Numbered from the stretch's first letter, positions 26,362 through 37,011 are shown. The stretch: DNA of 64,000 nucleotides from Hyphomicrobiales bacterium (GCA_900466875.1 UBNQ01000020.1:302899-366898), one strand, 5' to 3'. Notes: generated by a model not told the origin, from the letters alone. Numbers and translations: made by a program.

Positions 26362-26973
26362 TTACGCCTCGCCGGGAAACGGGTTGTCTTTGGTCAGCCT
26401 CGCGAGGTGAACGGTGTTTCGGGCCAACATGTTGACCGTATTCGTCACCACTTCGGGCACATCGGACAGATCAACAAAATTGGTGCTGCCCATCGCCTCC
26501 CCCACCCAATAAGCCACAGCATTGGGCGCAATCGTGAAGCCAACATCATTCAAGGCCTGGTAAATCTCGGCAGACGTATGATGCGCGCCGTCTTCATTGC
26601 CGACCACCGCAACCGCGGCGACGCGGCCATAGGAAACCATCCGTCCCTCATCGTCGGTTTCCTCCAGAAATGCGTCCATGCGCTCCAAAGCCCGCTTTGC
26701 TACGCTGCTCGGCTGACCAAGCCATATCGGTGTGCCGATGATGAGAATGTTGGCATCAAGTATCTTCTTACGAATAACCGGCCAATCATCCCCGTCACCT
26801 TCATCTGACGTCACGCCTGGCTTGATATCGTAATCCGCGAGACGAAGGATCTCCGTTTCGACGCCGTCCTTCGCCATGGCTGACCTGATCAGAGACAGCA
26901 TACGATCTGTCGACGAGGGCTCGCCTCCCGTCGATTTAAGCGTTGCGTTCAGCGCGACTGCCTTGAGTGTCAT
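26362..26973 (-). CDS. Flavodoxin-fold NADPH-dependent FMN reductase-like protein
   Basis: A 203-residue flavodoxin-fold protein. The phosphate-binding loop near residues 9-25 (LNATLKSTGGEPSSTDRML), the IIGTPIWLGQPSSVAKRALE segment near 79-98, and VAVVGNEDGAHHTSAEIYQ near 121-139 match the WrbA/FMN-reductase-like group. It should bind FMN and pass electrons from NAD(P)H to quinones or similar acceptors. It is a single gene with its own ribosome-binding region; no GGAAC promoter was found upstream. Confidence 0.88.
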   Translation of the reverse strand: MTLKAVALNATLKSTGGEPSSTDRMLSLIRSAMAKDGVETEILRLADYDIKPGVTSDEGDGDDWPVIRKKILDANILIIGTPIWLGQPSSVAKRALERMDAFLEETDDEGRMVSYGRVAAVAVVGNEDGAHHTSAEIYQALNDVGFTIAPNAVAYWVGEAMGSTNFVDLSDVPEVVTNTVNMLARNTVHLARLTKDNPFPGEA

Positions 26974-27105
26974 GGTGATTATCCTCTCGATTTTTTAAAG
27001 AATGGACAGAGTTGGTCGACGCCATAACGGCTTTTGATGCTTATGCTTACAGCCGCGATTGGTGATCGGCCATTGAACAGCGGCTTGACTGACGGTGCGA
27101 CGCGC

Positions 27106-27912
27106 CTAGATGTCAGGCTTTGCCGAACCGGGCTCAGCCATCTTGCGATGCTGCTTGGCCAGTGTTTCTGAAGGCATGACGTTGGCGGCGGCCGACATTA
27201 CCTTGTTCTTCCAGCCGGATACGACATCGCCATCTCCGTTCATCATGGCGTCAAAGCCTGCCTTTGCGACCTCGGCCGGGTCATCCTTCTCGGCCTGACC
27301 GACGGCTGTATCCAGCATATCGGCACGAGCGAAGAACTGAGTCTCAGTTGGTCCGGGCATCAGGCAGGTGACGGTCACGCCCGTATCCTTCAGTTCCTCA
27401 CGAAGCGCGAACGAGAAGGAATTGATGAAGGCTTTCGTGCCGTTATAGACCGCCTGGAATGTGCCCGGCATGAAGCCCGCGATCGAGCCCGTCAGCAGAA
27501 TGCGACCTGCCCCGCGGCTGCGCATTTGCTGTCCGATCTGCTGGACGAGATACGTGGTCCCGACGATATTGGTGTCGATCACGCGGCGCGCTTCGGCGAA
27601 ATCCTGATCAAGAAAACCCCTACCAAGTCCGCGACCGGCATTCGCCATCAGAAGATCGACTGATCGGCCGTCGGCCGCAATGTCCTCGATCAGCCGGTCC
27701 ACGCCTTCGATCGTTGAGAGGTCGGAGTTTACGGCCTGAACCGAAACACCAAAGTCGTGGAAGTGAACGGCCATGTCTTCGATCTTTGCCTCGTCGGCGG
27801 CGATGATCAGATCATAGCCTTTCGAAGCGGCAATCGTTGCCAGCTCCAGTCCAATCCCGCTTGATGCGCCGGTCACGACAGCCAGTCCTTTGGCCGATTG
27901 TGCATTTTCCAT
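27106..27912 (-). CDS. SDR-family NAD(P)-dependent oxidoreductase
   Basis: A 268-residue classical short-chain dehydrogenase: TGASSGIGLELA near residues 15-26, NAGRG near 90-94 and catalytic YNGTK near 156-160, with Ser in LTGSIAG. The C-terminal part (AGFDAMMNGDGDVVSGWKNK) is like that of DltE-type SDRs. A GGGAG site precedes the start. It lies 12 bases after the stop of the zinc dehydrogenase gene, as third gene of a PQQ-dehydrogenase/zinc-dehydrogenase/SDR operon, so it may act on the same alcohols or sugars. Confidence 0.9.
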   Translation of the reverse strand: MENAQSAKGLAVVTGASSGIGLELATIAASKGYDLIIAADEAKIEDMAVHFHDFGVSVQAVNSDLSTIEGVDRLIEDIAADGRSVDLLMANAGRGLGRGFLDQDFAEARRVIDTNIVGTTYLVQQIGQQMRSRGAGRILLTGSIAGFMPGTFQAVYNGTKAFINSFSFALREELKDTGVTVTCLMPGPTETQFFARADMLDTAVGQAEKDDPAEVAKAGFDAMMNGDGDVVSGWKNKVMSAAANVMPSETLAKQHRKMAEPGSAKPDI

Positions 27913-27924
27913 CGCCGCTCTCCC

Positions 27925-29094
27925 TCAGGGCTTGAGGACGACTTTGACGCAGCCGTCCTTCTTTTCGAGGAACGTCTTGTAGAGCTCCGGGCCGTCTTCC
28001 AGGCTTCCGGTATGAGTTATGATGAACGACGGATCGATCTCGCCGTTGACGATCCGGTCCATCAGGATCGGCAGGTAGTGCTGAACGGGGGTCTGCGCCA
28101 TTTTGAACGTCAAACCCCGATTGATCGCCGACCCCATCGGGATCTTGTCGAGGAACCCGCCATAAACGCCAACGATCGACACGGTTCCGAAATTGCGGCA
28201 GCAATGGATGGCTTGACGCAACACATGCGGCCGATCGGTGCCCATGAAGGTCGCGACCTTGATGCGGTCGATTCGAGCATCCCAGCTTGCGGAAGGGTCT
28301 GACTCGGTGCCAACCGCATCGATGCAGGCATCGGCGCCACGCCCGTTCGTCAGTTCCATGATCCGGTCGTAGATGTCCTTGTCGAGGTAATCGAGCGTGA
28401 TGGCGCCTGAAGCCTCGGCAAAGGCGAGCCGCTCGGGAACGCTGTCGATGGCGATGACCCGTTCGGCGCCCAGGATGAAGGCGGACTTGATCGCCATCTG
28501 CCCGACCGGCCCGCACCCCCAGATGGCGATCGTGTCGCCAGGCTGGATGTTGCAGAAGTCAGCGGCCATGTAGCCTGTTGGGAAGATGTCGGACAAGAAC
28601 AGAACCTGCTCGTCCGTCAGACCGTCCGGCACCTTGATCGGTCCGGCATCCGCGAACGGAACGCGCAGATATTCCGCCTGTCCGCCGCTGTAACCACCGA
28701 GCAGATGCGTATAGCCGAACAGGCCGGCGGGGGAGTTACCCCACATCTTGGTGACCTTTTCCGGCTTCGGATTGGATCGCTCACAGCCGGAGAAAAAGCC
28801 GCGTTTGCAGAAGAAGCATTCGCCGCAGGCAATCGTGAAGGGGACGACAACACGGTCGCCGACCTTCAGTTTCTTGTTGTCCTTGCCGACTTCCACCACC
28901 TCGCCCATGGTCTCGTGGCCCATGATGTCGCCATGGTGCATTTCCGGCATGATGCCGTTGTACAGATGCAAGTCGGAGCCACAGATGGCGCAGGCCGTGA
29001 CCTTGATGATCGCGTCGCGGCCCTCCTGAATTTCAGGATCGGGAACGCTGTCGCAACGGATATCGTGCTTACCGTGCCAGGTCAGTGCTTTCAT
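27925..29094 (-). CDS. Zinc-dependent alcohol dehydrogenase (formaldehyde-dehydrogenase-like)
   Basis: A 389-residue medium-chain dehydrogenase. Catalytic zinc: [13 protein letters not shown] near residues 35-47 and GHE in [10 protein letters not shown] near 57-66. Structural zinc: [15 protein letters not shown] near 90-104. The Rossmann motif is [12 protein letters not shown] near 182-193. The layout matches glutathione-independent formaldehyde-dehydrogenase-like enzymes, though with the substrate unproven. I chose the ATG at 29094 because AGGAGG lies upstream; a longer frame would run into the previous gene. It sits 13 bases downstream of the PQQ-dehydrogenase fusion. Confidence 0.9.
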   Translation of the reverse strand: MKALTWHGKHDIRCDSVPDPEIQEGRDAIIKVTACAICGSDLHLYNGIMPEMHHGDIMGHETMGEVVEVGKDNKKLKVGDRVVVPFTIACGECFFCKRGFFSGCERSNPKPEKVTKMWGNSPAGLFGYTHLLGGYSGGQAEYLRVPFADAGPIKVPDGLTDEQVLFLSDIFPTGYMAADFCNIQPGDTIAIWGCGPVGQMAIKSAFILGAERVIAIDSVPERLAFAEASGAITLDYLDKDIYDRIMELTNGRGADACIDAVGTESDPSASWDARIDRIKVATFMGTDRPHVLRQAIHCCRNFGTVSIVGVYGGFLDKIPMGSAINRGLTFKMAQTPVQHYLPILMDRIVNGEIDPSFIITHTGSLEDGPELYKTFLEKKDGCVKVVLKP

Positions 29095-29107
29095 CGTCTC
29101 GATCCTC

Positions 29108-30916
29108 CTACTTCTCAGCCATCTTGCGCTCGAACGTGCCGACGATCTGGCCTTCACCGAGAACGTGCCCCTCCATCGCCTTCAGTACGGCGTCACGCTT
29201 AGCGCCGGGCTCGAGGCCAAGAGTTTCGATATCGAGGGCAAAGACCTGGAAATGATAATGATGTGCCGGATCGCCGACGGGCGGCTTAGGCCCGGTATAA
29301 CCTATCGAGCCCATGCTGTTGGCGCCCTGCTTCATCTCCTTCGGCTCCTGAAGGATCGGCGTGCCGGGAATACCTTCCCGCAGCTTTGTCGTTGCGGCCG
29401 GAATGTCGTAGGCAAGCCAATGCGTGAACGGCTTCGGCTTTGCCGCATCCGGGTCGTCGGCAACCAGCACGAAAGATTTTGTGCCTTGAGGCACGCTCGA
29501 CCATTCGATTGCCGGGGAGGCATTGTCGCCATCAGCGACATACTGAACTGCGATCGGCCCATCCTTTCCGAAGGCGGCCTTCACTGCAATCGCCTGATCG
29601 CTCTTTGCGTTTACGAGGTCGATCGCGATCTTGGAGGCCGGCATATCGGCAACGACATTGGGAACGGGTGGTGTCTCACCGGCCTGTTTGGCGACGGCGC
29701 CGGTATAGGTGACCTTGTAGACCACACCATCGCTGTCGTCGGCGACGAACAGCGATCCATCCCTGCCGACGGCGATACCGGTCAACCGGCCGAGGTAGCC
29801 GTATTTGCCATTTTCCTGCTGCAGCAGAAAACCTTCGAGGAATTTCTCGAACCTGACAGGCTTGCCGTTTTCGAAGTTGACGCGGACCACCTCATAGCCA
29901 CTCGGCGGACGACGGTTCCAGGAGCCGCGCATCGCGATGAAGGCGTCGCCCCGGTAGTCAGCCGGGAAGGCATTGCCATCATAAAATGCCATCTGCATCG
30001 GTGCGCTATGGGCAGTGTAGCCGAGGACAGGCTCAGTCGACTGCTTTGCCCATTGTTCAAGCGTGATGCCTTCGGGCGGATTGATATGCGGGTTGATGCC
30101 GCTCATGCCGTAAACATAGGGCCAACCGTATTTCTTGCCCTGTTCGATCCGGTTCAGTTCCTCGATCTGTACCTCGTCACCCAGCCAGTCGATACCGTGA
30201 TCGATACCGTAGAGCGCACCGGTGGTCGGCTCCCAGTCGAAACCGATCGTATTGCGCAAGCCGCTCGCAAAGATCGTCCGTGTCTTGCCATCCTTGCTGG
30301 CGCGCACGATCGTGGCATTTTCCGGATTGTCTTCCTGGCACTCGTTGCAGGTGCTGCCGACCGAGATGTAGAGCATGCCGTCCGGCCCGACATTGATCGT
30401 TCGGTTGGCGTGCTGGCCGGCATCCGGAAGATCGTCGATTATACGGGTCAGTGGACCGAACGTCCCGTCCTCGTTGATGTCAGCCGTATAGACATCATGG
30501 ATCGTGACCAAAAACACCTTGTTGCCGTCAAACGCGATGCCATGCATGTTCGGCCGGCTCGCGACCGTAACTGCGCCATCCGCCTTGCCGTCATTGTTAT
30601 CGTCCTTCAGCATGATGACGTCGCCGACCGTCCGGCGGGTCGCGTAGACGAACCCCTTCTGCGAGACGGCAAGCATGCGCGGATTGATCAGGTCGCGGGC
30701 GAACACATCAACCTTAAAACCCGCAGGCGTCTTTATGAGGCCGGTAAGCTTGGCATCATCCTTTACCACCAGTTTTTCCGGTTCGAGGATCGAGCCCTGG
30801 ATCGTGACGTCGGACGCCTCGCCGACCGTTCCCTTAATCTGGGCGTAACTGGCTGACGGCAGCATAACCGCAACGACGGATACGGAAAGCGCAAGGGCTG
30901 AAGGGCGGCTGGCCAT
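29108..30916 (-). CDS. Fusion: PQQ-dependent sugar dehydrogenase + YbhB/PEBP domain, exported
   Basis: A 602-residue periplasmic protein with a signal peptide (cleavage probable after SASYA, residue 25). Residues 55-405 form the beta-propeller of soluble glucose/sorbosone dehydrogenases, with [20 protein letters not shown] near 64-83, [12 protein letters not shown] near 125-136 and [12 protein letters not shown] near 219-230. Residues 445-600 are a complete phosphatidylethanolamine-binding (YbhB/Raf-kinase-inhibitor-like) domain, with [20 protein letters not shown] near 485-504 and [20 protein letters not shown] near 542-561. The two parts are joined by a linker with no frameshift. Sugar oxidation with PQQ is inferred. 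An AGGAG precedes the ATG. Confidence 0.88.
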   Translation of the reverse strand: MASRPSALALSVSVVAVMLPSASYAQIKGTVGEASDVTIQGSILEPEKLVVKDDAKLTGLIKTPAGFKVDVFARDLINPRMLAVSQKGFVYATRRTVGDVIMLKDDNNDGKADGAVTVASRPNMHGIAFDGNKVFLVTIHDVYTADINEDGTFGPLTRIIDDLPDAGQHANRTINVGPDGMLYISVGSTCNECQEDNPENATIVRASKDGKTRTIFASGLRNTIGFDWEPTTGALYGIDHGIDWLGDEVQIEELNRIEQGKKYGWPYVYGMSGINPHINPPEGITLEQWAKQSTEPVLGYTAHSAPMQMAFYDGNAFPADYRGDAFIAMRGSWNRRPPSGYEVVRVNFENGKPVRFEKFLEGFLLQQENGKYGYLGRLTGIAVGRDGSLFVADDSDGVVYKVTYTGAVAKQAGETPPVPNVVADMPASKIAIDLVNAKSDQAIAVKAAFGKDGPIAVQYVADGDNASPAIEWSSVPQGTKSFVLVADDPDAAKPKPFTHWLAYDIPAATTKLREGIPGTPILQEPKEMKQGANSMGSIGYTGPKPPVGDPAHHYHFQVFALDIETLGLEPGAKRDAVLKAMEGHVLGEGQIVGTFERKMAEK

Positions 30917-30944
30917 GGAGATCTCCTGTGGTTGCGTAATGAAA

Positions 30945-30968
30945 AAGCCCGACCTTATGGCCGGGCTT
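30945..30968 (-). terminator. Intrinsic terminator after the DUF4142 gene
   Basis: Arms AAGCCCG and CGGGCTT around a 10-base loop; read on the minus strand, the hairpin ends in a run of five Ts. It would end the hydrolase-DUF4142 transcript before the PQQ-dehydrogenase gene. Confidence 0.75.
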
Positions 30969-30982
30969 CGGGTTGGTCAGCA

Positions 30983-31510
30983 TCAGTGAGCTGCGACCAG
31001 CTTTATTACATGCATCTTGTGCATTTCGAGCTTGGGCAGCGTCTTGGCGGCGAACTCTTTGACCGCCGCGTCATCTCCGCCCTTGGCATAGGTCGCAAAC
31101 AGCGTCACAGCTTCCATATGTGCGTTCGCCTGCATGTCGATGTAGAGCGGCTGAAAATCCTGTTCGGACGCGCCTTTGAGAAGCTCCAGCATGGCGGCAT
31201 GTTTCGGCGACAGCTTTGGCGCCTCATCGCCGAGCTTGGCGGCCTTTTTCAGCTCTTCGCCGGCCATCGTGTGGTCGGCGATCATCTGCTTGGCGAATTC
31301 CTTGACGTCAGCATCCTTCGCCTTCTGTTCGGCGAGCTTGCTGGACTCGATCTCGAAGGCGTTCGAGCTGGTGACGACCTTGACGAACGAGGCCTTGTCG
31401 ACATTCATCGCGGCCGCGGCCTTGTCGGCACTTTCCGGCATGGCGGCAAATGCCGACGAGGACATCAGAAGCGAGAGCGATACGAGCGGAGCGGAAATGA
31501 TCTTGTTCAT
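30983..31510 (-). CDS. DUF4142 domain protein, exported (second copy)
   Basis: A 175-residue protein with a signal peptide (MNKIISAPLVSLSLLMSSSAFA), followed by a DUF4142 helical bundle: KEFAKQMIADHTMAGEELKK near residues 69-88 and a C-terminal KLEMHKMHVIKL. It has the same length as the DUF4142 protein at 385-912 but is clearly diverged from it, so this is an old paralogue rather than a recent copy. It lies 12 bases downstream of the exported hydrolase gene and ends at a strong terminator; the pair may share the promoter at 32681-32705. Confidence 0.87.
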   Translation of the reverse strand: MNKIISAPLVSLSLLMSSSAFAAMPESADKAAAAMNVDKASFVKVVTSSNAFEIESSKLAEQKAKDADVKEFAKQMIADHTMAGEELKKAAKLGDEAPKLSPKHAAMLELLKGASEQDFQPLYIDMQANAHMEAVTLFATYAKGGDDAAVKEFAAKTLPKLEMHKMHVIKLVAAH

Positions 31511-31522
31511 GATCGGCTCTCC

Positions 31523-32581
31523 TTACTGGGCTTTATTGAAGGCGGCGGTGAGATCGGCGACGGCAAGGTCAAGAGCCTGCTTGGCTTCCGGAACGACCTT
31601 GCCCATGCCGAAGAACTCATGCGTCACGCCGGCATAGGTCTTCATGTCGACCGCTACGCCCGCATCCTTCAGCTTTGCCGCATAGGTTTCGCCATCGGAG
31701 CGCAGCGGATCGATCTGCGCCAGGATCACCGTTGCCGGAGAGACCCCGGCCAGATCAGAACGGCCATTGAGGTTGATGCGTGGATCCTTGGTCTCATCCA
31801 TGGAGGAGACCGTGTTTTTCACGAACCACTCCATATCCGCCTTGCCGAGCGGCTTGGCCTCGGCATTCTCCTTGTAGGATGCCGTGTTCATGTCGTTGCC
31901 GGCGACCGGATAGACCAGAAGCTGGTGGACCGGCTGTTTCGTCTTCTGCTCCTTGGCCATCAGCGCGACGTTTGCGGCGAGATTGCCGCCGGCGCTTTCA
32001 CCCGCCACGGCGATCTTGTCGGCATTGCCGTTCAACTGGTGGATGTTCTCGACCACCCATTTGTAAGCCGTCCAGGCATCGTCGTGAGCAGCCGGAAACT
32101 TGTGCTCCGGCGCATGGCGATATTCGACCGAGACGACGATCGCGTTCGCACCCATAGCCAGCGCTCGCGGCGCCCCGTCGTAAACATTGATGTCTGCCAC
32201 GACCCAGCCGCCGCCATGGTAATAGACGACAACGGGGAACGGTCCTGTTCCGCCCGGAATGTAGACGCGTGCCGCAAGCCCACCGTCAGCAGACGGAATA
32301 GTGATATCCCTGGTCGTGACCTGTGCTTCGGGGTTGGACGACAGGCGCTTGTCCCATTGGACGGCTTTGGCGGCATCCGCCGGGCTTGCTTGTGTGCGTG
32401 CTTCCGGCACGCTCAATGTCGAGAAGGGCTTTGCCTCCAGCGCGCCAAGTTTGTCGAGGACCGCTTGCATCTCGGTTGTCGGCTTCGCCATTTCCTCCGC
32501 AAGGCTCGAGCCGGCACTGCTCAAGAACACGATGAGCACAGCTGTGGCAAAGCGCGGAAGACGTTTGTTGTGATGCGTCAT
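31523..32581 (-). CDS. Exported alpha/beta hydrolase, HSL family
   Basis: A 352-residue esterase-like protein of the hormone-sensitive-lipase family. An N-terminal signal peptide (cleavage probable after SLA near residue 28) places it in the periplasm. The oxyanion-hole motif YYHGGGWVV lies near 119-127, the nucleophile Ser in AVAGESAGGNLA near 193-204, an Asp in AQIDPLRSDGE near 291-301 and the catalytic His in GVTHEFFGMG near 321-330. The substrate is unknown, probably a short-chain ester. It is first in an operon with DUF4142. Confidence 0.9.
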   Translation of the reverse strand: MTHHNKRLPRFATAVLIVFLSSAGSSLAEEMAKPTTEMQAVLDKLGALEAKPFSTLSVPEARTQASPADAAKAVQWDKRLSSNPEAQVTTRDITIPSADGGLAARVYIPGGTGPFPVVVYYHGGGWVVADINVYDGAPRALAMGANAIVVSVEYRHAPEHKFPAAHDDAWTAYKWVVENIHQLNGNADKIAVAGESAGGNLAANVALMAKEQKTKQPVHQLLVYPVAGNDMNTASYKENAEAKPLGKADMEWFVKNTVSSMDETKDPRINLNGRSDLAGVSPATVILAQIDPLRSDGETYAAKLKDAGVAVDMKTYAGVTHEFFGMGKVVPEAKQALDLAVADLTAAFNKAQ

Positions 32582-32680
32582 GCGTGATCCCTTCAGTGAA
32601 GATGATGCTTGAGGTTATCGATTCGAAACGCGCCTCCGACGCCTACGGGCTTGGAGACTTCTGCGTGAATGGCGATCAGG

Positions 32681-32705
32681 AATGCCGGCCTCTAGCCTTG
32701 GTTCC
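32681..32705 (-). promoter_or_regulatory. EcfG/RpoE2-like promoter for the hydrolase-DUF4142 operon
   Basis: On the minus strand: GGAAC, 16 bases, CATT. It ends 100 bases before the ATG at 32581, farther away than the other sites, so it is less certain. The rest of the 32582-32899 gap holds no gene I can support; a 76-codon plus-strand frame there has no family likeness. Confidence 0.45.
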
Positions 32706-32899
32706 CGAAAAATGTCATGACTTAATCATGCGTACGCTACCGGACGAGATGCCCCCAGCCAGTCTCTCTCGCGGCTCAGACCGATTATCGACACGATTTG
32801 GCCTTGGGGCATGACCGCTCCGCCGAACTTTTGGGCTCAATTCAACTCGCGCGGATTCGATCAGTTTCTGCGGGTCGGATCTTGCGATAATCAAACCGA

Positions 32900-33139
32900 C
32901 TATTCCGCAAGGTTCATGACGTCCTTGAACTTCACGACCTCTTCTACCCGACCGTCTTCGCCGGTTAGCTCAAAAGACTGACCATCGACAAGCTCCCCGT
33001 GGAGAACACGCTCCGAGAGAAGCTCGCGGGCCGCCTTGACAGCCTCGATGCGCGCCAGCTCCACAGTATCGAACTCAGCGCCCTCTGGATCCTGGGAAAG
33101 CACATTCCCGTCGCGAATATGGAAATAATATCTTGGCAT
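32900..33139 (-). CDS. DUF6894 small protein
   Basis: A 79-residue protein matching the DUF6894 pattern common in Rhizobiales: MPRYYFHIRDGN at the start, then DPEGAEFDTVELARIEAVKA and the C-terminal half ending KDVMNLAE. The function is unknown. Members are abundant, small and often stress-linked. A near-consensus promoter (CGAAC, 16 bases, AGTT) lies about 30 bases upstream on the minus strand, one base from the GGAAC form. Confidence 0.85.
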   Translation of the reverse strand: MPRYYFHIRDGNVLSQDPEGAEFDTVELARIEAVKAARELLSERVLHGELVDGQSFELTGEDGRVEEVVKFKDVMNLAE

Positions 33140-33228
33140 GCATCACTCCTTCTGATGCCAAGCCAAACTCCGTAAGTCGGGAATAGTTCGATCGCGCAGG
33201 GACGCTTTTGGCCACCAACAAGTCGCTG

Positions 33229-33253
33229 GGAACCGTCTTTCCAATTCTCGGTT
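33229..33253 (+). promoter_or_regulatory. EcfG/RpoE2-like promoter for a 47-aa gene
   Basis: GGAAC, 16 bases, GGTT on the plus strand, ending 26 bases before the ATG at 33279. Confidence 0.62.
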
Positions 33254-33278
33254 AACAGCGACAACAGGAGAAAGATCG

Positions 33279-33422
33279 ATGAGCGAGCAAGAGCGAAATC
33301 CCACGAGCGGTTCGGCCAGCAACGATCCGGCGGTCGCCGAGGAGAACCACAAGGAATTGAAAAAACAGGCGGAAAAGGGAATGCGCGACGCCGGTGGCAA
33401 ACTTCCGAAAGACGAGGTCTGA
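33279..33422 (+). CDS. Small hydrophilic stress-type protein (47 aa)
   Basis: A 47-codon gene starting MSEQERNPTSGSASNDPAVA and ending GMRDAGGKLPKDEV. The protein is highly charged, lacks Cys and aromatic residues and is probably disordered. Its composition recalls hydrophilin-like small stress proteins; I do not recognise a named family. AGGAG lies eight bases before the ATG and a GGAAC-N16-GGTT promoter 26 bases upstream, which together make a real gene likely despite its size. It is convergent with the hybrid kinase gene. Confidence 0.7.
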   Translation: MSEQERNPTSGSASNDPAVAEENHKELKKQAEKGMRDAGGKLPKDEV

Positions 33423-33468
33423 TGAAGCGGCGGGATCTTGCCCTTTACAAAAAAATGCTTGTTTTCAC

Positions 33469-36400
33469 CTATGATAAAACTTCGTCCAATACAGCCTTGA
33501 GTTCTTCCAAACCATGGGGCTTGCGAAGCAGCAAAGCCTCTGGTCCGCTGTGAAGCTTCGGCGCCTCATTCATACCGGTCGAACAGACGATGCCGATTTG
33601 CGGCCAGCGACGGCGCACTTCCTGGGCCAGAGCCTCGCCGGACATGCCAGGGAGGCCCAAGTCAGTCACAAGAACGTCGATCGCCTCTTTCTCGAGAATT
33701 TGCAAAGCGGCTTCAGCCGACTCGGCTTCCAGGACCGAATAGCCCAGCTCGACGACCATGTCGGCGTCCGACATCCGAATGAGGGCGTTATCTTCGACCA
33801 GCAGCACAGTCTGGGCTTTGGGGTCAGTCGTCGTCCCGTCGCCTGGTTGGCTGTTATTATCGCCTTCGCTTACTATCCGCGTTTCCGAAGATGATGTCAC
33901 CTGCTTCTCGTTGTTCAGGAGATGTCGGATCTTCCGGGCCAATGCCTCGCGGGTGTAGGGTTTGGAAAGAAGCTGAACGCCAGGATCCAAACGTCCGCCA
34001 TGAACGATCGAGTTCTCCGTGTATCCTGAGGTGAAGAGGACGGCAATGTTCGGAAGCCGCTCCTTTGCCTTGCGTGCGAGCTCCGCGCTCTTCAACGGCC
34101 CTGGCATGACGACATCCGTAAACAGCATATCCACCGGCATACCGCTCTCAAGGATCGTTAAAGCGGCGCTCGCGTCAGGAGCCTTGAGCACACGATAACC
34201 CAGTTCCTGAAGCATTTCGACAACGGTGGCCCGCACGCCCTCGTCGTCTTCGGCAACAAGGATGGTCTCAGGCCCCCCCTCCACCGGACCGTCCATCGCC
34301 ACGACTTCCAGATCCTCCTGGCTTGTCGATCGCGGCAGATACATCCTGATGGTCGTGCCCTGACCGACTTCGCTGTAGATCTTTACATGGCCACCGGTCT
34401 GTTTCACGAAGCCATAAACCATCGAAAGGCCGAGGCCGGTTCCCTTCCCTTCAGGCTTGGTGGAAAAGAATGGCTCGAAGACCTTTTCGATCAGTTCCGG
34501 CGACATGCCAGTGCCGGTATCGGTGACCGACAGCACTACATACTGACCGGGATCGACCTCCTGATGCTGTCTCGCGTAGTCATCATCGAGGTGGGCGTTC
34601 CCAACTTCGATCGTAAGTTTGCCAAATCCGTCCATCGCATCGCGGGCATTGATCGCAAGATTGAGGATGGCGTTTTCGATCTGCATGGGATCGACCAATG
34701 TGTTCCACAAGCCACCAGAGACAATCGACTCGACTTCGACGCCTTCGCCGATCGTCCTGCGCAACATCTCGTCCATTCCGCGGATGAGCCGGCCGATATT
34801 CAGCACGCGAGGATCAAGCGCCTGGCGGCGTCCGAATGCGAGCAGCTGCGAGGCAAGTTTGGATCCACGCTCTACGCCGGCAAGCGCATTCGAGATCCGA
34901 CGCTGTGCCTGATCGTTTCCGCCAAGGTCTTTCCCAAGAAGTTGAAGGTTGCCCGCCACGACCTGCAAAAGGTTGTTGAAATCGTGGGCGACGCCGCCTG
35001 TCAGGTTTCCAATCGCCTCCATCTTTTGGGCCTGCTGGAGTGCCGCCTCTGTGGTCTTGAGAGCGAGGGCTGCTCGCCGCTCTTCCGTCACATCGCGGCC
35101 GACCGCATGAATGAATGCCTCATCAGGTACCGCGGTCCAGGAAATCGTCCGATAGTCGCCATTTTGCGCTTGATACCGGTTTTCAAACGAAAACGTCGTG
35201 ACGCCCTGACCAAGCTTGGCCACTTCGGCAAGTGTTGCCTCTCTGTCATCCGGATGAATGAGATCCATGAATGAGCGACCGATAAGTTCGTCCTCTTCCC
35301 AGTTGAATACGGTTTTCCAGGCCGGGTTCACCGCTGTGATCCTTGCCCCGAAGTCGGCAACGAGCATGATGTCGGTCGAAAGCCGCCACATGCGATCGCG
35401 ATCGGCAGTCCGCTCTGCGACTCGGCGCTCGAGGGTTTCGTTGAGATCCTGCAGAGACTGCTCGGCCTTCCGGCGCGCAGTGATGTCCTGACAGACAACC
35501 GCTATCTGGCGCCGAGTTGCAGGCTCGACCCGGAAAGCGCCTACACTGAGAACCTTCCCGGTCTCATCGAAAGGCATTTCCAGTCGTCGCGGCTCACCGG
35601 TCTCGAGTACCGGCCGGTAATAGTCGACCCACTTGTCAGCTTCGGCGGGAAAAACCTCCCTCACCGTTTTTCCGATCAGTCCGGACACACCCGCATGCCG
35701 CTTGTAGGCCTCATTGTATTCGATATGGACGTAGTCGCTTAATGGGCCATTGGGTCCGTCGCGAAATTCAATGATGCACAGGCCCTCATCAAGCGAGGAA
35801 AACAGGCTGCGGTAACGCAACTCGCTCTCGCGCAATGCAACTTCTGCATCCCGAACGTTAGTAAGGTCGAGCATCGCGCCGATCATGCGCAGAGGCTTCC
35901 CGTGATCATCGCGGATGATGTAACCGCGGTCTAACACCGGCGCATAGGACCCGTCCTGCCGGCGAAAGCGGTACTCGTCAGTCCAGTCGATATCTGCTCC
36001 ATCAATCGCGGCGTGGATCGACAGATCGATCCTGTCGCGGTCCTCGGGATGGATGTGTCCAATCCACCACTCACCCGTGGGCTCTACGGTATCGAGGGTA
36101 TGGCCATAAGCATCGGTCAGCGCATCATTCCATAGCACGTGGTTCGAGGAGAAGTCCCAGTCCCAGATCGCATCGTTGGTGGCCCGGCTCGCCAAGCGGT
36201 AGCGTTCCTCGGTCTCGCGATGGATCAGCTGTTCTTGATGGGCTTTTGTGACGTCGCGTACAGTGCCGATGAAACGGACCGCCTGTCCAATCTCGAAAAA
36301 TGTGCGCCCTTTAGCTGCCACCCATCGAACTGCACCATCGACCACGCCCACGGTACGATACGCGACATCGTAATCCCCGTTGCCATCGACGCTAATCGCA

Positions 36401-37011
36401 GCCTTCACTGCGGTATCGATGGCTTCCCGGTCATCGGGATGTAGTCCTTCCAAGAAGGTTTGATAGGAGACCGACGCGCCTGGCGGCAGCCCAAACAATT
36501 CTCGGCATCTCTCATCCCACTCGAGGACGTTGTTGGCGAGGTCATAGTCGAAGGTCCCCACGCCTGTCGCTTCAAGCGCCAAGGCGAGCTTCTGCTGCGC
36601 TTTGCGGAGATTGTTTTCTGAGGTGCGTCTGGCGGTCACATCCCGAGCCACACCGATGAAACGGAGGGGGGTGCCGTCACCATCGCGCTCGAACTCGCCC
36701 TTTCGGGCGATCCATCGGACCTCTCCGGTATCGGCTCTGCGGATACGATACTCCACCTCTGTCGCGGCTTCGCCCGCCTTGCGGTTATCAGGATGAGATA
36801 CAAATTGTCCGTCCTCGGGAAGAACTACCTGTTCGAAATCGGTGGCCGGACGGGTGTCTTGGTGATCCAGCCCGTAGAGCGTGGAAAATTCTGGCGTGGC
36901 GGAAATAACATCGGACGATATATCGATGACGAAAGTGCCAATCCCCCCGGCGGCCTGGGCCGCGCCGAGTTTGTCTCCGATTTTTTGGCTTCGCCCGTCA
37001 GATGCGTTCAT
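33469..37011 (-). CDS. Hybrid sensor histidine kinase with five PAS domains and two receiver domains
   Basis: An 1180-residue soluble hybrid kinase. Five PAS/PAC repeats lie at about residues 15-130, 135-258, 262-390, 395-515 and 540-650. The HisKA domain has its phospho-acceptor His676 in [12 protein letters not shown], and the HATPase core has the N-box [16 protein letters not shown] and the G-box [14 protein letters not shown]. Two receivers follow, with phospho-acceptor Asp966 (MLFTDVVMP) and Asp1117 (VLVTDLGLP). No membrane segments, so it senses cytosolic signals. The ATG at 37011 was chosen over an upstream in-frame start because an AGGACGAG site precedes it. No partner regulator is adjacent. 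Confidence 0.9.
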   Translation of the reverse strand: MNASDGRSQKIGDKLGAAQAAGGIGTFVIDISSDVISATPEFSTLYGLDHQDTRPATDFEQVVLPEDGQFVSHPDNRKAGEAATEVEYRIRRADTGEVRWIARKGEFERDGDGTPLRFIGVARDVTARRTSENNLRKAQQKLALALEATGVGTFDYDLANNVLEWDERCRELFGLPPGASVSYQTFLEGLHPDDREAIDTAVKAAISVDGNGDYDVAYRTVGVVDGAVRWVAAKGRTFFEIGQAVRFIGTVRDVTKAHQEQLIHRETEERYRLASRATNDAIWDWDFSSNHVLWNDALTDAYGHTLDTVEPTGEWWIGHIHPEDRDRIDLSIHAAIDGADIDWTDEYRFRRQDGSYAPVLDRGYIIRDDHGKPLRMIGAMLDLTNVRDAEVALRESELRYRSLFSSLDEGLCIIEFRDGPNGPLSDYVHIEYNEAYKRHAGVSGLIGKTVREVFPAEADKWVDYYRPVLETGEPRRLEMPFDETGKVLSVGAFRVEPATRRQIAVVCQDITARRKAEQSLQDLNETLERRVAERTADRDRMWRLSTDIMLVADFGARITAVNPAWKTVFNWEEDELIGRSFMDLIHPDDREATLAEVAKLGQGVTTFSFENRYQAQNGDYRTISWTAVPDEAFIHAVGRDVTEERRAALALKTTEAALQQAQKMEAIGNLTGGVAHDFNNLLQVVAGNLQLLGKDLGGNDQAQRRISNALAGVERGSKLASQLLAFGRRQALDPRVLNIGRLIRGMDEMLRRTIGEGVEVESIVSGGLWNTLVDPMQIENAILNLAINARDAMDGFGKLTIEVGNAHLDDDYARQHQEVDPGQYVVLSVTDTGTGMSPELIEKVFEPFFSTKPEGKGTGLGLSMVYGFVKQTGGHVKIYSEVGQGTTIRMYLPRSTSQEDLEVVAMDGPVEGGPETILVAEDDEGVRATVVEMLQELGYRVLKAPDASAALTILESGMPVDMLFTDVVMPGPLKSAELARKAKERLPNIAVLFTSGYTENSIVHGGRLDPGVQLLSKPYTREALARKIRHLLNNEKQVTSSSETRIVSEGDNNSQPGDGTTTDPKAQTVLLVEDNALIRMSDADMVVELGYSVLEAESAEAALQILEKEAIDVLVTDLGLPGMSGEALAQEVRRRWPQIGIVCSTGMNEAPKLHSGPEALLLRKPHGLEELKAVLDEVLS

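Noticed and set aside
29165..32587. Two long plus-strand frames (563 and 551 codons) opposite the PQQ-dehydrogenase, DUF4142 and hydrolase genes
   Set aside because: They run across several real minus-strand genes and terminators and have no protein-family features.
32584..32814. 76-codon plus-strand frame in the gap before DUF6894
   Set aside because: It has no ribosome-binding site and contains the promoter of the divergent hydrolase operon.
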